Assembly: GCA_949283025.1 (NCBI GenBank)
Contig: CASDRB010000005.1
Location: 87,588-151,587 of the forward strand
DNA: 64,000 nt
Direction of reading: 5' to 3'
DNA from: an uncultured bacterium
GTDB taxonomy: Bacteria; Bacillota_I; Bacilli_A; RFN20; CAG-826
The notes under the pieces were generated by a model. It was given only the letters and a program-made list of their open reading frames with translations, was not told where the DNA came from and searched no databases. Shown one piece after another: positions 15,875-24,970 of this stretch. The translations under genes were made by a program, and so were the position numbers. Every line of letters starts with the position of its first letter. Position 1 is the first letter of the stretch.

Positions 15875-18483
15875 TTGCTCAAAATACCTTTAACTAAATC
15901 TAAAGCATCGTTAATCTTTGAATTATCTTTACCAGCTCCCATTGCAAAATCTAAGCGACCACCGCCAGAACCATTTAAAACTTTGCATGCTTCGCTGACA
16001 ATTTGTCCTGCTTTTAAACCATCTTTAATTGCTTCTTTTCCTAATGCAACACAAACAGGTATAGATTTTCCATCATTAGCAATTAAAACAATAGCATAGT
16101 CTTCATAACATGTTTTTAAATTATCGACAATATGAAGTAGTATATCTTTAGATATATTTCCTAAATATGAACAAACAATATAATGTCCATTAACCATTGA
16201 GAATTGTTCTTTTAAAGATTCGCTCATCACATTAGCGATTTTCTTATTTAAAGCATCATTTTGTTTTTTAAGTTCATCTTTTTCAGCAATAATAGAATTT
16301 AGACGATCTCCAATTTCTTTATATGATTTCGCATTAATTTTTTCTTTTGCTTGATTTAAAATATTTTCACGACGCTTAATTTCTTCATATGCTCCATAAG
16401 ACGTTGCAAATTGAATGCGACGAACACCAGAAGCAATTGAAGATTCGGAAATGATATAAAATACACCAATATCAGAAGTATTTTTTACATGCGTTCCACC
16501 ACAAAATTCTTTTGATATGTCACCAAAACATACAACCCGAACCATATCACCATACTTTTCGTCAAATAAAGCTTTTGCTCCTATTTTTTTTGCTTGATCG
16601 ATAGGTAAAACGTCGGTATGTGAAGGAATAGCTTGACATATCCATAAATTAACTTGTTTTTCAATCAGGTATAATTCTTCATCGCTGATTTTTCCATCAT
16701 AATTAAAATCAAAATGAACGTAATCTTCATTGACCTGGCTACCGGCTTGATTGATTTCACTATTTAAAATGATATCTAAAGCAGCTTGCAAAAGGTGGGT
16801 CGCTGAGTGATTCCTCATAATTTTATAACGTCTAGTTTGTTCAATTGATAAATTAAATTTATCACCGACTTTAACTTCACCATACAAAACTTCAACGCTA
16901 TGGAGATGTTGTTTATTAGGCGCTTTTATGACATTGTTAACTTTTAAAGAACATGAATCGTTACTTATTGTGCCTATATCAGCAATTTGTCCACCGCTTT
17001 CTGCATAAAAATTAGTGGCATCAAAAATAACTTCGCCTTTATCTTTAATTGAATCGACTTTTTCACCATTGATAAACAATCCAATTACTGTTCCTTGAAT
17101 CGGCTCGTCTCCATAAGTAAAATTAGATTCACACTTAAAATCAAGCAAATCTTTTGATTGACGATTCATGCTTTCTAAACCATTTCTTGCCTGACGAGCT
17201 TGTTGTTTTTGTTTTTCCATTTCTTTTTCAAAGCCATCAATGTCAATTTGAACACCATGCTCCTGACAAATTTCTTTAGTTAAATCGATAGGAAAACCAA
17301 AAGTATCATATAATTTAAATGCATCTTTTCCTAAAAGAAGATTAGAATGTTCAATCAATTTAAGCAAAATTTGTTCACCGTTTTGCAAGGTTTTCAAAAA
17401 TTTTTCCTCTTCGGCTTTAATTGTTTTTTCAATTCGAGTTTGATTTGCTACCAATTCAGGATAATATGACTTCATCACATCGATAACTGTCGAAACTAAT
17501 TTATACATAAATGGCTCATTAATACCAATTTTTTGTCCGTAACGCATCGCTCTTCTAATCAATCGTCTCAGCACATATCCACGACCTTCATTAGAAAAAT
17601 TTTCACCATCGCTTAAAGCAAATGTGCATGCCCTTATATGATCAGCAATAACTCGGTATGATGCTTTATATTCACCTTCGTATTTATGTAAAGCCAACTT
17701 TTCAGTTTTATGGATGATAGGCAAAAATAAATCTGTATCGAAATTAGTATCGGCTTCTTGCATGATGCAACAAATTCTTTCTAAACCAGATCCAGTATCA
17801 ATGTTTCTTGATGGAAGTTCCTTATAATTTTTACGATCAACACCATTTATTGCGTTATATTGGCTAAAAACAATACCCCATATTTCTATATAGCGGTCAT
17901 TTTCCATGTCTTGTTGAAGCATTTTAATTCCAAGATGATTAGGATCGTATTTCTCGCCACGATCATAAAATACTTCTGTATTAGGGCCGCATGGTCCTTC
18001 TCCTATTTGCCAGAAATTGCCTTCTAGAGGAATGAGATGATTTTCATCTAAACCTTGTTCAATCCACAATTTCTTGGTTTCTAAATCGCTTGGATAATAA
18101 GTGACATAGATTTTATCTTTATCAAAATCAAACCACTGAGGACTCATCAAAATTTCATATGCCCATGCAATGACTTCTTTTCTAAAATAATCGCCAATTG
18201 AAAAATTCCCTAGCATTTCAAAAAATGTATGATGTCTTGCAGTATGACCGACATTTTCTATATCATTCGTGCGAATAGATTTTTGAACATTAGTAATTCT
18301 TCTTGACGGTGGTATTTCACTTCCATCAAAATATTTTTTCAAAGCTGCGACACCGGAATTTATCCAAAGTAACGTTGGATCATTATGAGGAATTAAAGAG
18401 GCTCCTTTTTCAACTTTATGGCCTTTTCCTTTAAAAAAATCCAACCACATATTGCGAATTTCGTTCGAGGTTAAATGTTTCAT
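15871..18483 (-). CDS. alaS: Alanyl-tRNA synthetase
   Basis: 870 aa from ATG 18483 (MKHLTSNEIR), chosen because AGGAG lies 6 nt before it; a longer reading from a TTG has no such site. The catalytic core is at the N-terminus (HHTFFEMLGNFSIGDYF). The editing-domain zinc motifs HSATHLLQAALD and FCGGTHVKN are present, as is a C-terminal C-Ala domain with GGGRLDFAMGAG. It charges tRNA-Ala and removes wrongly attached Ser and Gly. A T-box leader precedes it. Confidence 0.98.
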   Translation of the reverse strand: MKHLTSNEIRNMWLDFFKGKGHKVEKGASLIPHNDPTLLWINSGVAALKKYFDGSEIPPSRRITNVQKSIRTNDIENVGHTARHHTFFEMLGNFSIGDYFRKEVIAWAYEILMSPQWFDFDKDKIYVTYYPSDLETKKLWIEQGLDENHLIPLEGNFWQIGEGPCGPNTEVFYDRGEKYDPNHLGIKMLQQDMENDRYIEIWGIVFSQYNAINGVDRKNYKELPSRNIDTGSGLERICCIMQEADTNFDTDLFLPIIHKTEKLALHKYEGEYKASYRVIADHIRACTFALSDGENFSNEGRGYVLRRLIRRAMRYGQKIGINEPFMYKLVSTVIDVMKSYYPELVANQTRIEKTIKAEEEKFLKTLQNGEQILLKLIEHSNLLLGKDAFKLYDTFGFPIDLTKEICQEHGVQIDIDGFEKEMEKQKQQARQARNGLESMNRQSKDLLDFKCESNFTYGDEPIQGTVIGLFINGEKVDSIKDKGEVIFDATNFYAESGGQIADIGTISNDSCSLKVNNVIKAPNKQHLHSVEVLYGEVKVGDKFNLSIEQTRRYKIMRNHSATHLLQAALDIILNSEINQAGSQVNEDYVHFDFNYDGKISDEELYLIEKQVNLWICQAIPSHTDVLPIDQAKKIGAKALFDEKYGDMVRVVCFGDISKEFCGGTHVKNTSDIGVFYIISESSIASGVRRIQFATSYGAYEEIKRRENILNQAKEKINAKSYKEIGDRLNSIIAEKDELKKQNDALNKKIANVMSESLKEQFSMVNGHYIVCSYLGNISKDILLHIVDNLKTCYEDYAIVLIANDGKSIPVCVALGKEAIKDGLKAGQIVSEACKVLNGSGGGRLDFAMGAGKDNSKINDALDLVKGILSK

Positions 18484-18494
18484 ATTAAGCTCCT

Positions 18495-18712
18495 TTGACA
18501 ATAAAAAAGTTCCCTAAGGAACGATTTAACGCGGTACCATCCTTATTCATCTATTTAGATGCACTTAATTGTATCCTTAACGGGGATTGCGTCTGTGATT
18601 AGCAGAATCAAGGAAGTGGCCCACTTATCTATTTAATCCGCCTTTCCAGCAACTAGCGTTTCCTATATTAAACACTGATAAGATTTGTTTCCTTATTGAC
18701 GGATGTATTCTA
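18495..18712 (-). promoter_or_regulatory. T-box riboswitch before alaS
   Basis: On the minus strand the T-box core AAGGATGGTACCGCG lies near 18546-18532, followed by a terminator hairpin (GTTCC / GGAAC, then six T, near 18522-18507). The AAGGA of the core can pair with the later TTCCTT to form the antiterminator. Stem I precedes it, and a -10-like TAGAAT near 18713 would start the RNA. The N of TGGN is T, fitting the A73 discriminator of tRNA-Ala. I could not fix the specifier codon with certainty. Uncharged tRNA-Ala should allow read-through into alaS. Confidence 0.9.
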
Positions 18713-18803
18713 ACATATTGATTTTAAAAGATAAATATCTTTTTATTGTTTATGATTAAAACGATATTAAATACCTTTTGCAAGTATATAGCAAAATTCA
18801 AAA

Positions 18804-19306
18804 TTATAATTTGCATTCCATTAAATAACGCATTTTAATAGTGCCATTGCTCATGTTATCTTGAATAGAGTCAATAACTTCAAACCCACATTTTCGATAA
18901 CATTTTTGGGCATTAAAATTATCACAGTCAGTGAAAAGCCTACAATATAAAAAGCCTTCCTTTTGCAATCGTTTAAGTAATCGATTTAAAACCATTGTTC
19001 CAATTCCTTGCATTTGATAATTTGGAAGTAAAACAGCTATTTTTAAAAAACAATCTTATCATTTGATAATAAATTATTAAAGGCAAACCAACCGATTTTA
19101 ATATTGTCTTTATAAATGATAAATCCATTTTCATCTTCATCGTTTTTCCATATATTTATAAAATTAGACCAATCATCTTTGGTTGTTAGAACCTCGTTAA
19201 GCCTTTCCAATATGAAAGAGTTGTTCATTAAAGCAAATAAAAAATGGACATCTTTTGAGGTTATTTTTTTAATTTTTATCTGTGAACAACTCGTTAATTC
19301 CATCAC
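18804..19306 (-). pseudogene. GNAT acetyltransferase gene with one frameshift in a T6 run
   Basis: Two adjacent pieces together make one GNAT protein of about 167 aa. The first (19306-19043) has the N-terminal part and ends LSNDKIVF. The second (from 19013) has the acetyl-CoA loop QGIGTMVLNRLLKRL and the C-terminal CYRKCGFEV. Adding one T to the T6 run (bases 19045-19050 as A6 on the plus strand) joins them as NDKIVFLKIAVLLPNYQMQG. It follows mnmA by 15 nt on the same strand. It may be a real pseudogene, a sequencing error or a slippage site. The substrate is unknown. Confidence 0.8.
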
Positions 19307-19321
19307 ATTAATATAAGCAAA

Positions 19322-20464
19322 TTAAATATCTATCCTTTTGCCATTAAAATACACTTCTTCAATCAAACCACCACCAAGGCAGATGTCTTTATCATAAAAA
19401 ACGCAGGCTTGTCCAGCGGTAATGGCTTTATACGGCTTATCAAATAATACTAAAATAGTGTCGCTATCAACAACTTTTATTTTAACTGGCAAATCTTTTT
19501 GACGGTATCTAAACTTAGCCATTAAATATTCATCATTCACAAAAGGTCTTGTGATATAATTAATTGTTTTCAAAAGGCAAGAATCACTATATAAATATTC
19601 GTTTTCGCTACCTGATGCCACGTATAAAATATTGTGCTTTGCATCTTTTTTTACAACGAACCAACCATGAGCATCTTCCCCATGTATTCCACCAATATTT
19701 AATCCTTTTCTTTGTCCGATTGTGTAATACATCACTCCATCATGTCTACCTAAGACACGATTAGTTTTTATATCGACAATATTACCAGGCTGAGCAGGAA
19801 TATAATTCTGTAAGAATTGTTTAAAATTTCTTTCGCCTATAAAGCAAACTCCAGTCGAATCTTTTTTGTCCATGACCGATGATAAATCTAATAGATGCGC
19901 AATCTTTCTAACTTCAGTCTTATCAATATCTCCTAAAGGGAATAAACACGATGATAATTGCTGCTGGGAAATCTGCGACAAAAAGTAAGTCTGATCTTTA
20001 TTTTTATCAAAAGATTTAAGAAGATATGAAACACCATCTTTATCAATTCTTTTAGCGTAATGTCCCATCGCTATTAAATTAAATCCTTTGCTTTTAGCAA
20101 ATTTTAAAAAAGCGTCAAATTTAATATATTTATTACAAAAGATATCTGGATTTGGCGTTCTAGCTTTTTGATATTCGTTTAAAAAATATGTAAATACTTC
20201 ATCCCAATATTCTTTTATAAAATCAATTCTTAAAATAGGGATTTGCAATATTTTTGCCACAGCACAAGCATCATCCCAATCCTTTTCTTGTGGGCATTGT
20301 TCGTTATTAATTGTTGGATTTCCTAAATAATCATTATTAGCTAACGCATCCCAATTGCGCATAAAACAACCAGTTACATCGTAACCTTGTTTTTTTAATA
20401 AATATGCCGCGACAGCACTATCAACGCCACCGCTTAAACCAACTAATACTTTTATTTTGGCCAT
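19322..20464 (-). CDS. mnmA: tRNA-specific 2-thiouridylase MnmA
   Basis: 380 aa. An N-terminal PP-loop ATPase (GLSGGVDSAVAAYLL) and the catalytic cysteine pair in PNPDIFCNKYIKF and TGVCFIGERNFKQFL, then the C-terminal beta-barrel. It adds sulfur to C2 of U34 in tRNA-Lys, -Glu and -Gln. The start overlaps the end of dtd by 13 nt. Confidence 0.97.
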   Translation of the reverse strand: MAKIKVLVGLSGGVDSAVAAYLLKKQGYDVTGCFMRNWDALANNDYLGNPTINNEQCPQEKDWDDACAVAKILQIPILRIDFIKEYWDEVFTYFLNEYQKARTPNPDIFCNKYIKFDAFLKFAKSKGFNLIAMGHYAKRIDKDGVSYLLKSFDKNKDQTYFLSQISQQQLSSCLFPLGDIDKTEVRKIAHLLDLSSVMDKKDSTGVCFIGERNFKQFLQNYIPAQPGNIVDIKTNRVLGRHDGVMYYTIGQRKGLNIGGIHGEDAHGWFVVKKDAKHNILYVASGSENEYLYSDSCLLKTINYITRPFVNDEYLMAKFRYRQKDLPVKIKVVDSDTILVLFDKPYKAITAGQACVFYDKDICLGGGLIEEVYFNGKRIDI

Positions 20465-20907
20465 AACTCGCTTGAATCCAATATCAATGTAAAAGGTCCT
20501 TCGTTAATTGAATTAACATCCATAAATGCACCAAAAATACCAGTCGAAGGCATTTTGTATAATAATTCTAATCTTGCATTAAAATATTCATATAAATTCA
20601 AAGCATCACGTGGATTTAAAGCATCAATAAATGATGGGCGTCGTCCTTTGGATGTGTTGGCATATAAAGTAAATTGACTGACTGATAAAATATCTCCACC
20701 AACATCACTTATAGACAAATTTATTTGTCTATTTTCATCACAAAAAACTCTTAATTTTAAGATTTTGTCAACCATTAAATCGACTGTGTCTTGATTGTCG
20801 CCATCACAAAAACCAACCAATAATAGCATTCCTTTTTGAATGGACGCAATCTTTTTTTGATCAATAGAAACAGAGGCTTGTTTGACAGTTGTTAAAATTA
20901 CTTTCAT
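20452..20907 (-). CDS. dtd: D-aminoacyl-tRNA deacylase Dtd
   Basis: 151 aa, the normal size. It has the signature stretch SVSQFTLYANTSKGRRPSF and the C-terminal NEGPFTLILDS with the Gly-Pro pair that screens chirality (usually GPVT; Phe here replaces Val). It hydrolyses D-amino acids, and glycine, from tRNA. The ribosome site is AAGAGGAA. It is divergent from rarA across 58 nt and coupled to mnmA. Confidence 0.95.
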   Translation of the reverse strand: MKVILTTVKQASVSIDQKKIASIQKGMLLLVGFCDGDNQDTVDLMVDKILKLRVFCDENRQINLSISDVGGDILSVSQFTLYANTSKGRRPSFIDALNPRDALNLYEYFNARLELLYKMPSTGIFGAFMDVNSINEGPFTLILDSSELWPK

Positions 20908-20947
20908 AAATTCCTCTTATATTATAGAGAAAATTGAATAAAATTGA

Positions 20948-20953
20948 TATAAT
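20948..20953 (+). promoter_or_regulatory. Extended -10 promoter of rarA
   Basis: TGA-TATAAT (20945-20953) is an extended -10 element. It ends 12 nt before the rarA ATG, leaving a predicted leader of about 6 nt and no Shine-Dalgarno sequence. Confidence 0.6.
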
Positions 20954-20965
20954 CAAATAGAAATT

Positions 20966-22231
20966 ATGAATCATTTAACTCCTTTAGCGTTTAAAATGCG
21001 ACCACAAACACTTGACGATGTCATTGGTCAAGATCATTTGGTTGGTTCAAATGGCTTTTTAAGACAGTCAATTAAAACAAAAACAATGTTTTCAATTATC
21101 TTTTTTGGTCCACCAGGATGTGGAAAAACAACTATTGCTGAAGCGTATGCTCGTTCAATGGATGTTAAATTTATTAAATTAAATGCTGTCACTTCTAATA
21201 AAAAAGATTTAGAACAAGCAATCGAAGAATGCCGAATGTTTGAAAAAGCATTTATCATAATGGATGAAGTTCATCGCCTCAATAAGGACAAGCAAGATAT
21301 TCTTTTGCCATATGTTGAAGATGGAACAATATATTTATTAGGTGCTACAACTGCTAACCCCTACATTTCTATTAATCCTGCCATACGTTCAAGAGTCCAT
21401 CTTTTAGAAGTAAAAAAATTAAGCATAGCTGATGTGAAAAAAGGTTTAAAAAAAGCAATAGAATCTCCGTTTGGATTAAACAATAAAATAACGATGGATG
21501 ATGATGCAATCGATTATATAAGCCAAATTTCAGGAGGCGATTTGAGGTTTGGTTTAAATTATTTAGAAGTCTTATCGATGAGCCATGATCATACCATTAG
21601 TCTAAATGATGTAAAGCAAACAATTAAAGTTCCTAATTACTCTTTGGATAAAAACGATGATGAACATTATAATGCTGTGTCAGCCTTGCAAAAATCTATT
21701 CGAGGTTCCGATGTCGATGCAGCTTTATACTATCTTGCCAAATTGTGTGTGGCTCAAGATTTAGAATCTATTCAAAGAAGATTATTGGTTACTGCTTATG
21801 AAGATGTTGGTTTAGCTAATCCTCAAGCGGTAGATCGCACATATCACGCTTGCCAAGTTGCTAATATGGTCGGATTCCCTGAAGCAATTATTCCTTTAGG
21901 TTTTGCCGTGTGTGATTTAGCGTTGTCTCCAAAATCAAAAGCTAGCCAAAAAGCGATTTCAAATGCCTTTGAATTTGTTAAAAAGAAACCTTTAGATGTT
22001 TTAGATTATTTAAAATTAACTCGCGTCAATGTGTCTGAGGAAGATTCCTATCCTTATAATCGACCAGATTTATGGGAAAAAATTCAATATTTGCCAGAAA
22101 TGATAAAAAATATCAGTTTTTATGAGCCGACAGGCACAAGCAAATATGAACAAGCCTTAAACGCTAATTATCATCGCCTTAAATCCATAAAAAGAACGAC
22201 TAATTTGAGAAAATTAAAAGAAAAAAAGTAG
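20966..22231 (+). CDS. rarA: Replication-associated recombination protein RarA (MgsA)
   Basis: 421 aa, an AAA+ ATPase with Walker A FFGPPGCGKTTIAE, Walker B FIIMDEVHRLNKDKQD and a sensor stretch LLGATTANPYISINPA. The C-terminal part (about 260-420) has the MgsA-type tetramerisation region (AYEDVGLANPQAV). Related to clamp-loader subunits and RuvB, it acts at stalled replication forks. The start lacks a Shine-Dalgarno sequence; a -10 box lies just upstream. An intrinsic terminator overlaps its stop codon. Confidence 0.95.
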   Translation: MNHLTPLAFKMRPQTLDDVIGQDHLVGSNGFLRQSIKTKTMFSIIFFGPPGCGKTTIAEAYARSMDVKFIKLNAVTSNKKDLEQAIEECRMFEKAFIIMDEVHRLNKDKQDILLPYVEDGTIYLLGATTANPYISINPAIRSRVHLLEVKKLSIADVKKGLKKAIESPFGLNNKITMDDDAIDYISQISGGDLRFGLNYLEVLSMSHDHTISLNDVKQTIKVPNYSLDKNDDEHYNAVSALQKSIRGSDVDAALYYLAKLCVAQDLESIQRRLLVTAYEDVGLANPQAVDRTYHACQVANMVGFPEAIIPLGFAVCDLALSPKSKASQKAISNAFEFVKKKPLDVLDYLKLTRVNVSEEDSYPYNRPDLWEKIQYLPEMIKNISFYEPTGTSKYEQALNANYHRLKSIKRTTNLRKLKEKK

Positions 22232-22246
22232 CATAGCTACTTTTTA
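22223..22246 (+). terminator. rarA terminator
   Basis: Arms AAAAAGTAGC and GCTACTTTTT with an ATA loop. The stop codon of rarA lies in the 5' arm. A and T runs on both sides mean it can also serve the convergent nucleoside phosphorylase gene. Confidence 0.85.
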
Positions 22247-22267
22247 TTTATAATTATTTTCTATAAA

Positions 22268-23569
22268 TTACTTTATATAGTCGTGAACAATAGGAGCAAC
22301 ATCTATTTTATTAGTAGTAATTTTAAATGAATCGTGAATATCTTTTAAAATTGATTCGTTTTCCTTCACATTTGTATAAATTTTGCAAAGAACTTCGCCT
22401 TTTTGAACAAAATCACCGACTTTTTTATTTAAAACGATGCCTGCGCTCATATCAATAACATCATCCATAGTAGCGCGTCCTGCACCAAGGCGCATTGCGC
22501 TTTCACCAATTTCTAAACAATTAATTTCGCTGACGTATCCTTCTTTTTCGGAAACAACGTCTTTTATAATGGATGATATTTCAAATTTTTCAGGATGTCT
22601 AATGTAACTGACATCTCCACCTTGAGCCTCAACAAATTGACATAGCTTTTCAAATGCTTCACCGCTGTCGATTTTTTGTTGTAAAAGCTTTCTAGCTTCG
22701 CCTTCGTTTTTGCATATTTTTGCTTGCTCTAACATAATAGATCCGGCTCTTAGACATAACTCAACAAAATCTTTTGGACCATTTCCATGCAATGTATTGA
22801 TTGCTTCTTTAACTTCTAAATTATTTCCAATTGCTAAACCTAATGGCTGGGTCATATCGGTGATGATTGCTCTAGTATCTCGATGTAAGCCGTCACCTAT
22901 TTCAACCATTGTTTTAGCTAACGATTTTGCATCGTCGATATTTTTCATAAATGCACCGCTACCAAATTTTACATCTAGTAAAATTGTGTCGCTCCCAGAT
23001 GCTAATTTTTTAGACATGATTGATGAAGCAATAAGCGGTATTGATTCTACTGTACCTGTCACATCTCTTAACGCATACATTTTTTTATCGGCAGGAACTA
23101 AATTTGCTGTTTGACCAACAATTGCCATTCCCACTTCTTGAACTTGCTTTATAAAGCGTTCACCGCTAATAGCGACGCTCATGCCAGGAATCGACTCCAA
23201 CTTATCTAATGTCCCACCGGTGTGTCCTAAACCACGACCAGACATCTTAGCTAATTTGGCACCACAACTAGCAACAAGCGGTCCTAAAACTAAAGATGTT
23301 TTATCACCCACACCTCCTGTTGAATGTTTATCGACTTTTACACCTTTAATTTGGCTTAAGTCAATCGTATCGCCGCTGTGTTCCATTGCGTCTGTTAAAA
23401 CACATATTTCTTCTTTGTTCATTCCTTTGAACACAATGGCCATATTTAAAGCAGAAATTTGATAATCAGGTATCTCGCCTTTTACATATCCATTCACATA
23501 AAATCTAATTTCTTCTTCACTTAATTGCTTTCCATCACGTTTTTTTGTGATAATATCAACCATTCGCAT
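22268..23569 (-). CDS. pdp: Pyrimidine-nucleoside phosphorylase
   Basis: 433 aa from ATG 23569 (MRMVDIITKKRDGK), chosen because GAGG lies 9 nt before it. The family signature SGRGLGHTGGTLDKLESIPG and the phosphate site KHSTGGVGDKTSL are present. It cleaves uridine, deoxyuridine and thymidine with phosphate to the base and (deoxy)ribose-1-phosphate. The C-terminal biotinyl-like domain includes GDFVQKGEVLCKIYT. It stands alone on the minus strand between two plus-strand genes. Confidence 0.95.
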   Translation of the reverse strand: MRMVDIITKKRDGKQLSEEEIRFYVNGYVKGEIPDYQISALNMAIVFKGMNKEEICVLTDAMEHSGDTIDLSQIKGVKVDKHSTGGVGDKTSLVLGPLVASCGAKLAKMSGRGLGHTGGTLDKLESIPGMSVAISGERFIKQVQEVGMAIVGQTANLVPADKKMYALRDVTGTVESIPLIASSIMSKKLASGSDTILLDVKFGSGAFMKNIDDAKSLAKTMVEIGDGLHRDTRAIITDMTQPLGLAIGNNLEVKEAINTLHGNGPKDFVELCLRAGSIMLEQAKICKNEGEARKLLQQKIDSGEAFEKLCQFVEAQGGDVSYIRHPEKFEISSIIKDVVSEKEGYVSEINCLEIGESAMRLGAGRATMDDVIDMSAGIVLNKKVGDFVQKGEVLCKIYTNVKENESILKDIHDSFKITTNKIDVAPIVHDYIK

Positions 23570-23641
23570 ATTAAAATACCTCGCCAATATATTTTAGCAT
23601 AATTTTATTTAATTAAATCAAAAATGATGTAAATTATTATT

Positions 23642-24904
23642 ATGGATTTTCAAACTCATCTAAAATCATATTTAAATAATGAAGAAATAGAATTATTGAT
23701 GGATAGTTTAAAAAAACCTGCTGCTCATGGCCTACTTTTAAATATTGATAAGATGGATGAAAAGATTTTTTTAAAAAAATTCCCCAATATTATCAGACAT
23801 CCTATCGTAAAAAATGGTTACATTTTTGATAAAAGTATTTATCCTTTTGGCCAATATTTTTATCATGAAATGGGTGTTTATTATTTGCAAGAACCATCTG
23901 CGATGATTGTATCTTATTTGCTTAACCCTCAAAATGATGAAACGATTTTAGATATGTGCGCTGCTCCAGGAGGCAAAACAATCCAATGTTCTTTATTGAT
24001 GAAACAAACTGGCGTTGTTTACGCCAATGATATTTCTTATTCAAGATGTTTGACACTTCTTGAGAATGTGGAAAGAATGGGATTAGGAAATATTTTAATC
24101 ACTAACAATGATTGGTCTAAAATATATCAAAAATATCTCAATTACTTTGATAAAATAATTTTGGATGCTCCTTGTTCTGGAAGTGGAATGTTTCGAAAAG
24201 ATAATAAATTTGTATCTGATTGGACATATTCTAAAGTATTAAAATATGCTGATGAGCAAAAACGATTGATTAATATCGCCTATCAAATGTTAAAACCAGG
24301 CGGTGAATTAATATATTCAACATGTTCTTTTTCAATGGAAGAAGATGAGGAAGTAGTTTTATCGTTGCTAAATGATTTTGATGATGCTCAAATAATTGAC
24401 ATTTCTAATCAAAGTCCTCTTTTTTATGTAAATAAGAAAAAGCCAATCGGTGTTCATCTATTCCCTTATATTTTTGATGGTGAAGGCCATTATATATGCA
24501 AAATAAAAAAATCCTCGTCAATAGCAAATAATCCTAAAATCAGTCAATTAGAAGAAAGGTGGTTTGGAAATTTTTTGTTTACATTACCTAAAAAAATTAA
24601 AATTGATCAATTGAATATTATAAGATTTGGACTAAAAAAATATGAAAAAAGAGGACAAGATTTAATTCCTTGTTACCATTTCAGCCATCATCAGTCAGCA
24701 AAATCATTTATTCCAAACTGCATTGATATAAATATAATTGATACGCGCGCGTATGTAAAAGGAGAAACTGTTGCCACCAATATTGAGCCAGGATGGTATT
24801 TGCTTTCATATGAAAATATTCCATTTTCCTTTGCAAAATCAGACGGTAAATTATTAAAAAACCATTACCCTAAATATCTAAGGCAAAAGAAATTCATAAT
24901 ATAA
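23642..24904 (+). CDS. 16S rRNA m5C methyltransferase, RsmF/NOL1-NOP2-Sun family
   Basis: 420 aa. The SAM-binding motif LDMCAAPGGKT (about 105) and the two cysteines of the m5C mechanism in LDAPCSGSGMFRKD (about 175) and YSTCSFSMEEDEE (about 225). The C-terminal part (about 300-420) fits the RsmF-type PUA-like tail. It methylates cytosine C5 in rRNA; the exact site cannot be told from sequence. There is no Shine-Dalgarno sequence, and a weak -10-like TAAATT lies just before the ATG. Confidence 0.9.
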   Translation: MDFQTHLKSYLNNEEIELLMDSLKKPAAHGLLLNIDKMDEKIFLKKFPNIIRHPIVKNGYIFDKSIYPFGQYFYHEMGVYYLQEPSAMIVSYLLNPQNDETILDMCAAPGGKTIQCSLLMKQTGVVYANDISYSRCLTLLENVERMGLGNILITNNDWSKIYQKYLNYFDKIILDAPCSGSGMFRKDNKFVSDWTYSKVLKYADEQKRLINIAYQMLKPGGELIYSTCSFSMEEDEEVVLSLLNDFDDAQIIDISNQSPLFYVNKKKPIGVHLFPYIFDGEGHYICKIKKSSSIANNPKISQLEERWFGNFLFTLPKKIKIDQLNIIRFGLKKYEKRGQDLIPCYHFSHHQSAKSFIPNCIDINIIDTRAYVKGETVATNIEPGWYLLSYENIPFSFAKSDGKLLKNHYPKYLRQKKFII

Positions 24905-24909
24905 AACGC

Positions 24910-24937
24910 TTGTAATTTATTACAAATAGTATAAAAT
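24910..24937 (+). promoter_or_regulatory. Promoter with a palindromic operator-like element before the lipoprotein gene
   Basis: A perfect inverted repeat TTGTAAT-TT-ATTACAA (24910-24925) covers a -35 TTGTAA, with TAAAAT (24932-24937) as -10 at 16 nt. The repeat resembles Fur/PerR/Zur-type boxes in form, but the 2-nt spacer differs from their usual 1 nt, so the regulator is not assigned. Confidence 0.55.
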
Positions 24938-24970
24938 AGGGAATAAACTTTATTCGAAAGGAGAAAAAGT

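Noticed and set aside
19039-19055. Programmed -1 frameshift in the GNAT gene
   Set aside because: T6 followed by A allows a slip, but no downstream stimulatory stem or pseudoknot is evident and similar one-base losses occur elsewhere, so a deletion or sequencing fault is more likely.
22710-23114. Open frames opposite pdp and other long genes (for example 38878-39264, 46765-47151)
   Set aside because: They have no ribosome sites and no recognisable protein features, and they lie fully inside well-supported genes on the other strand.
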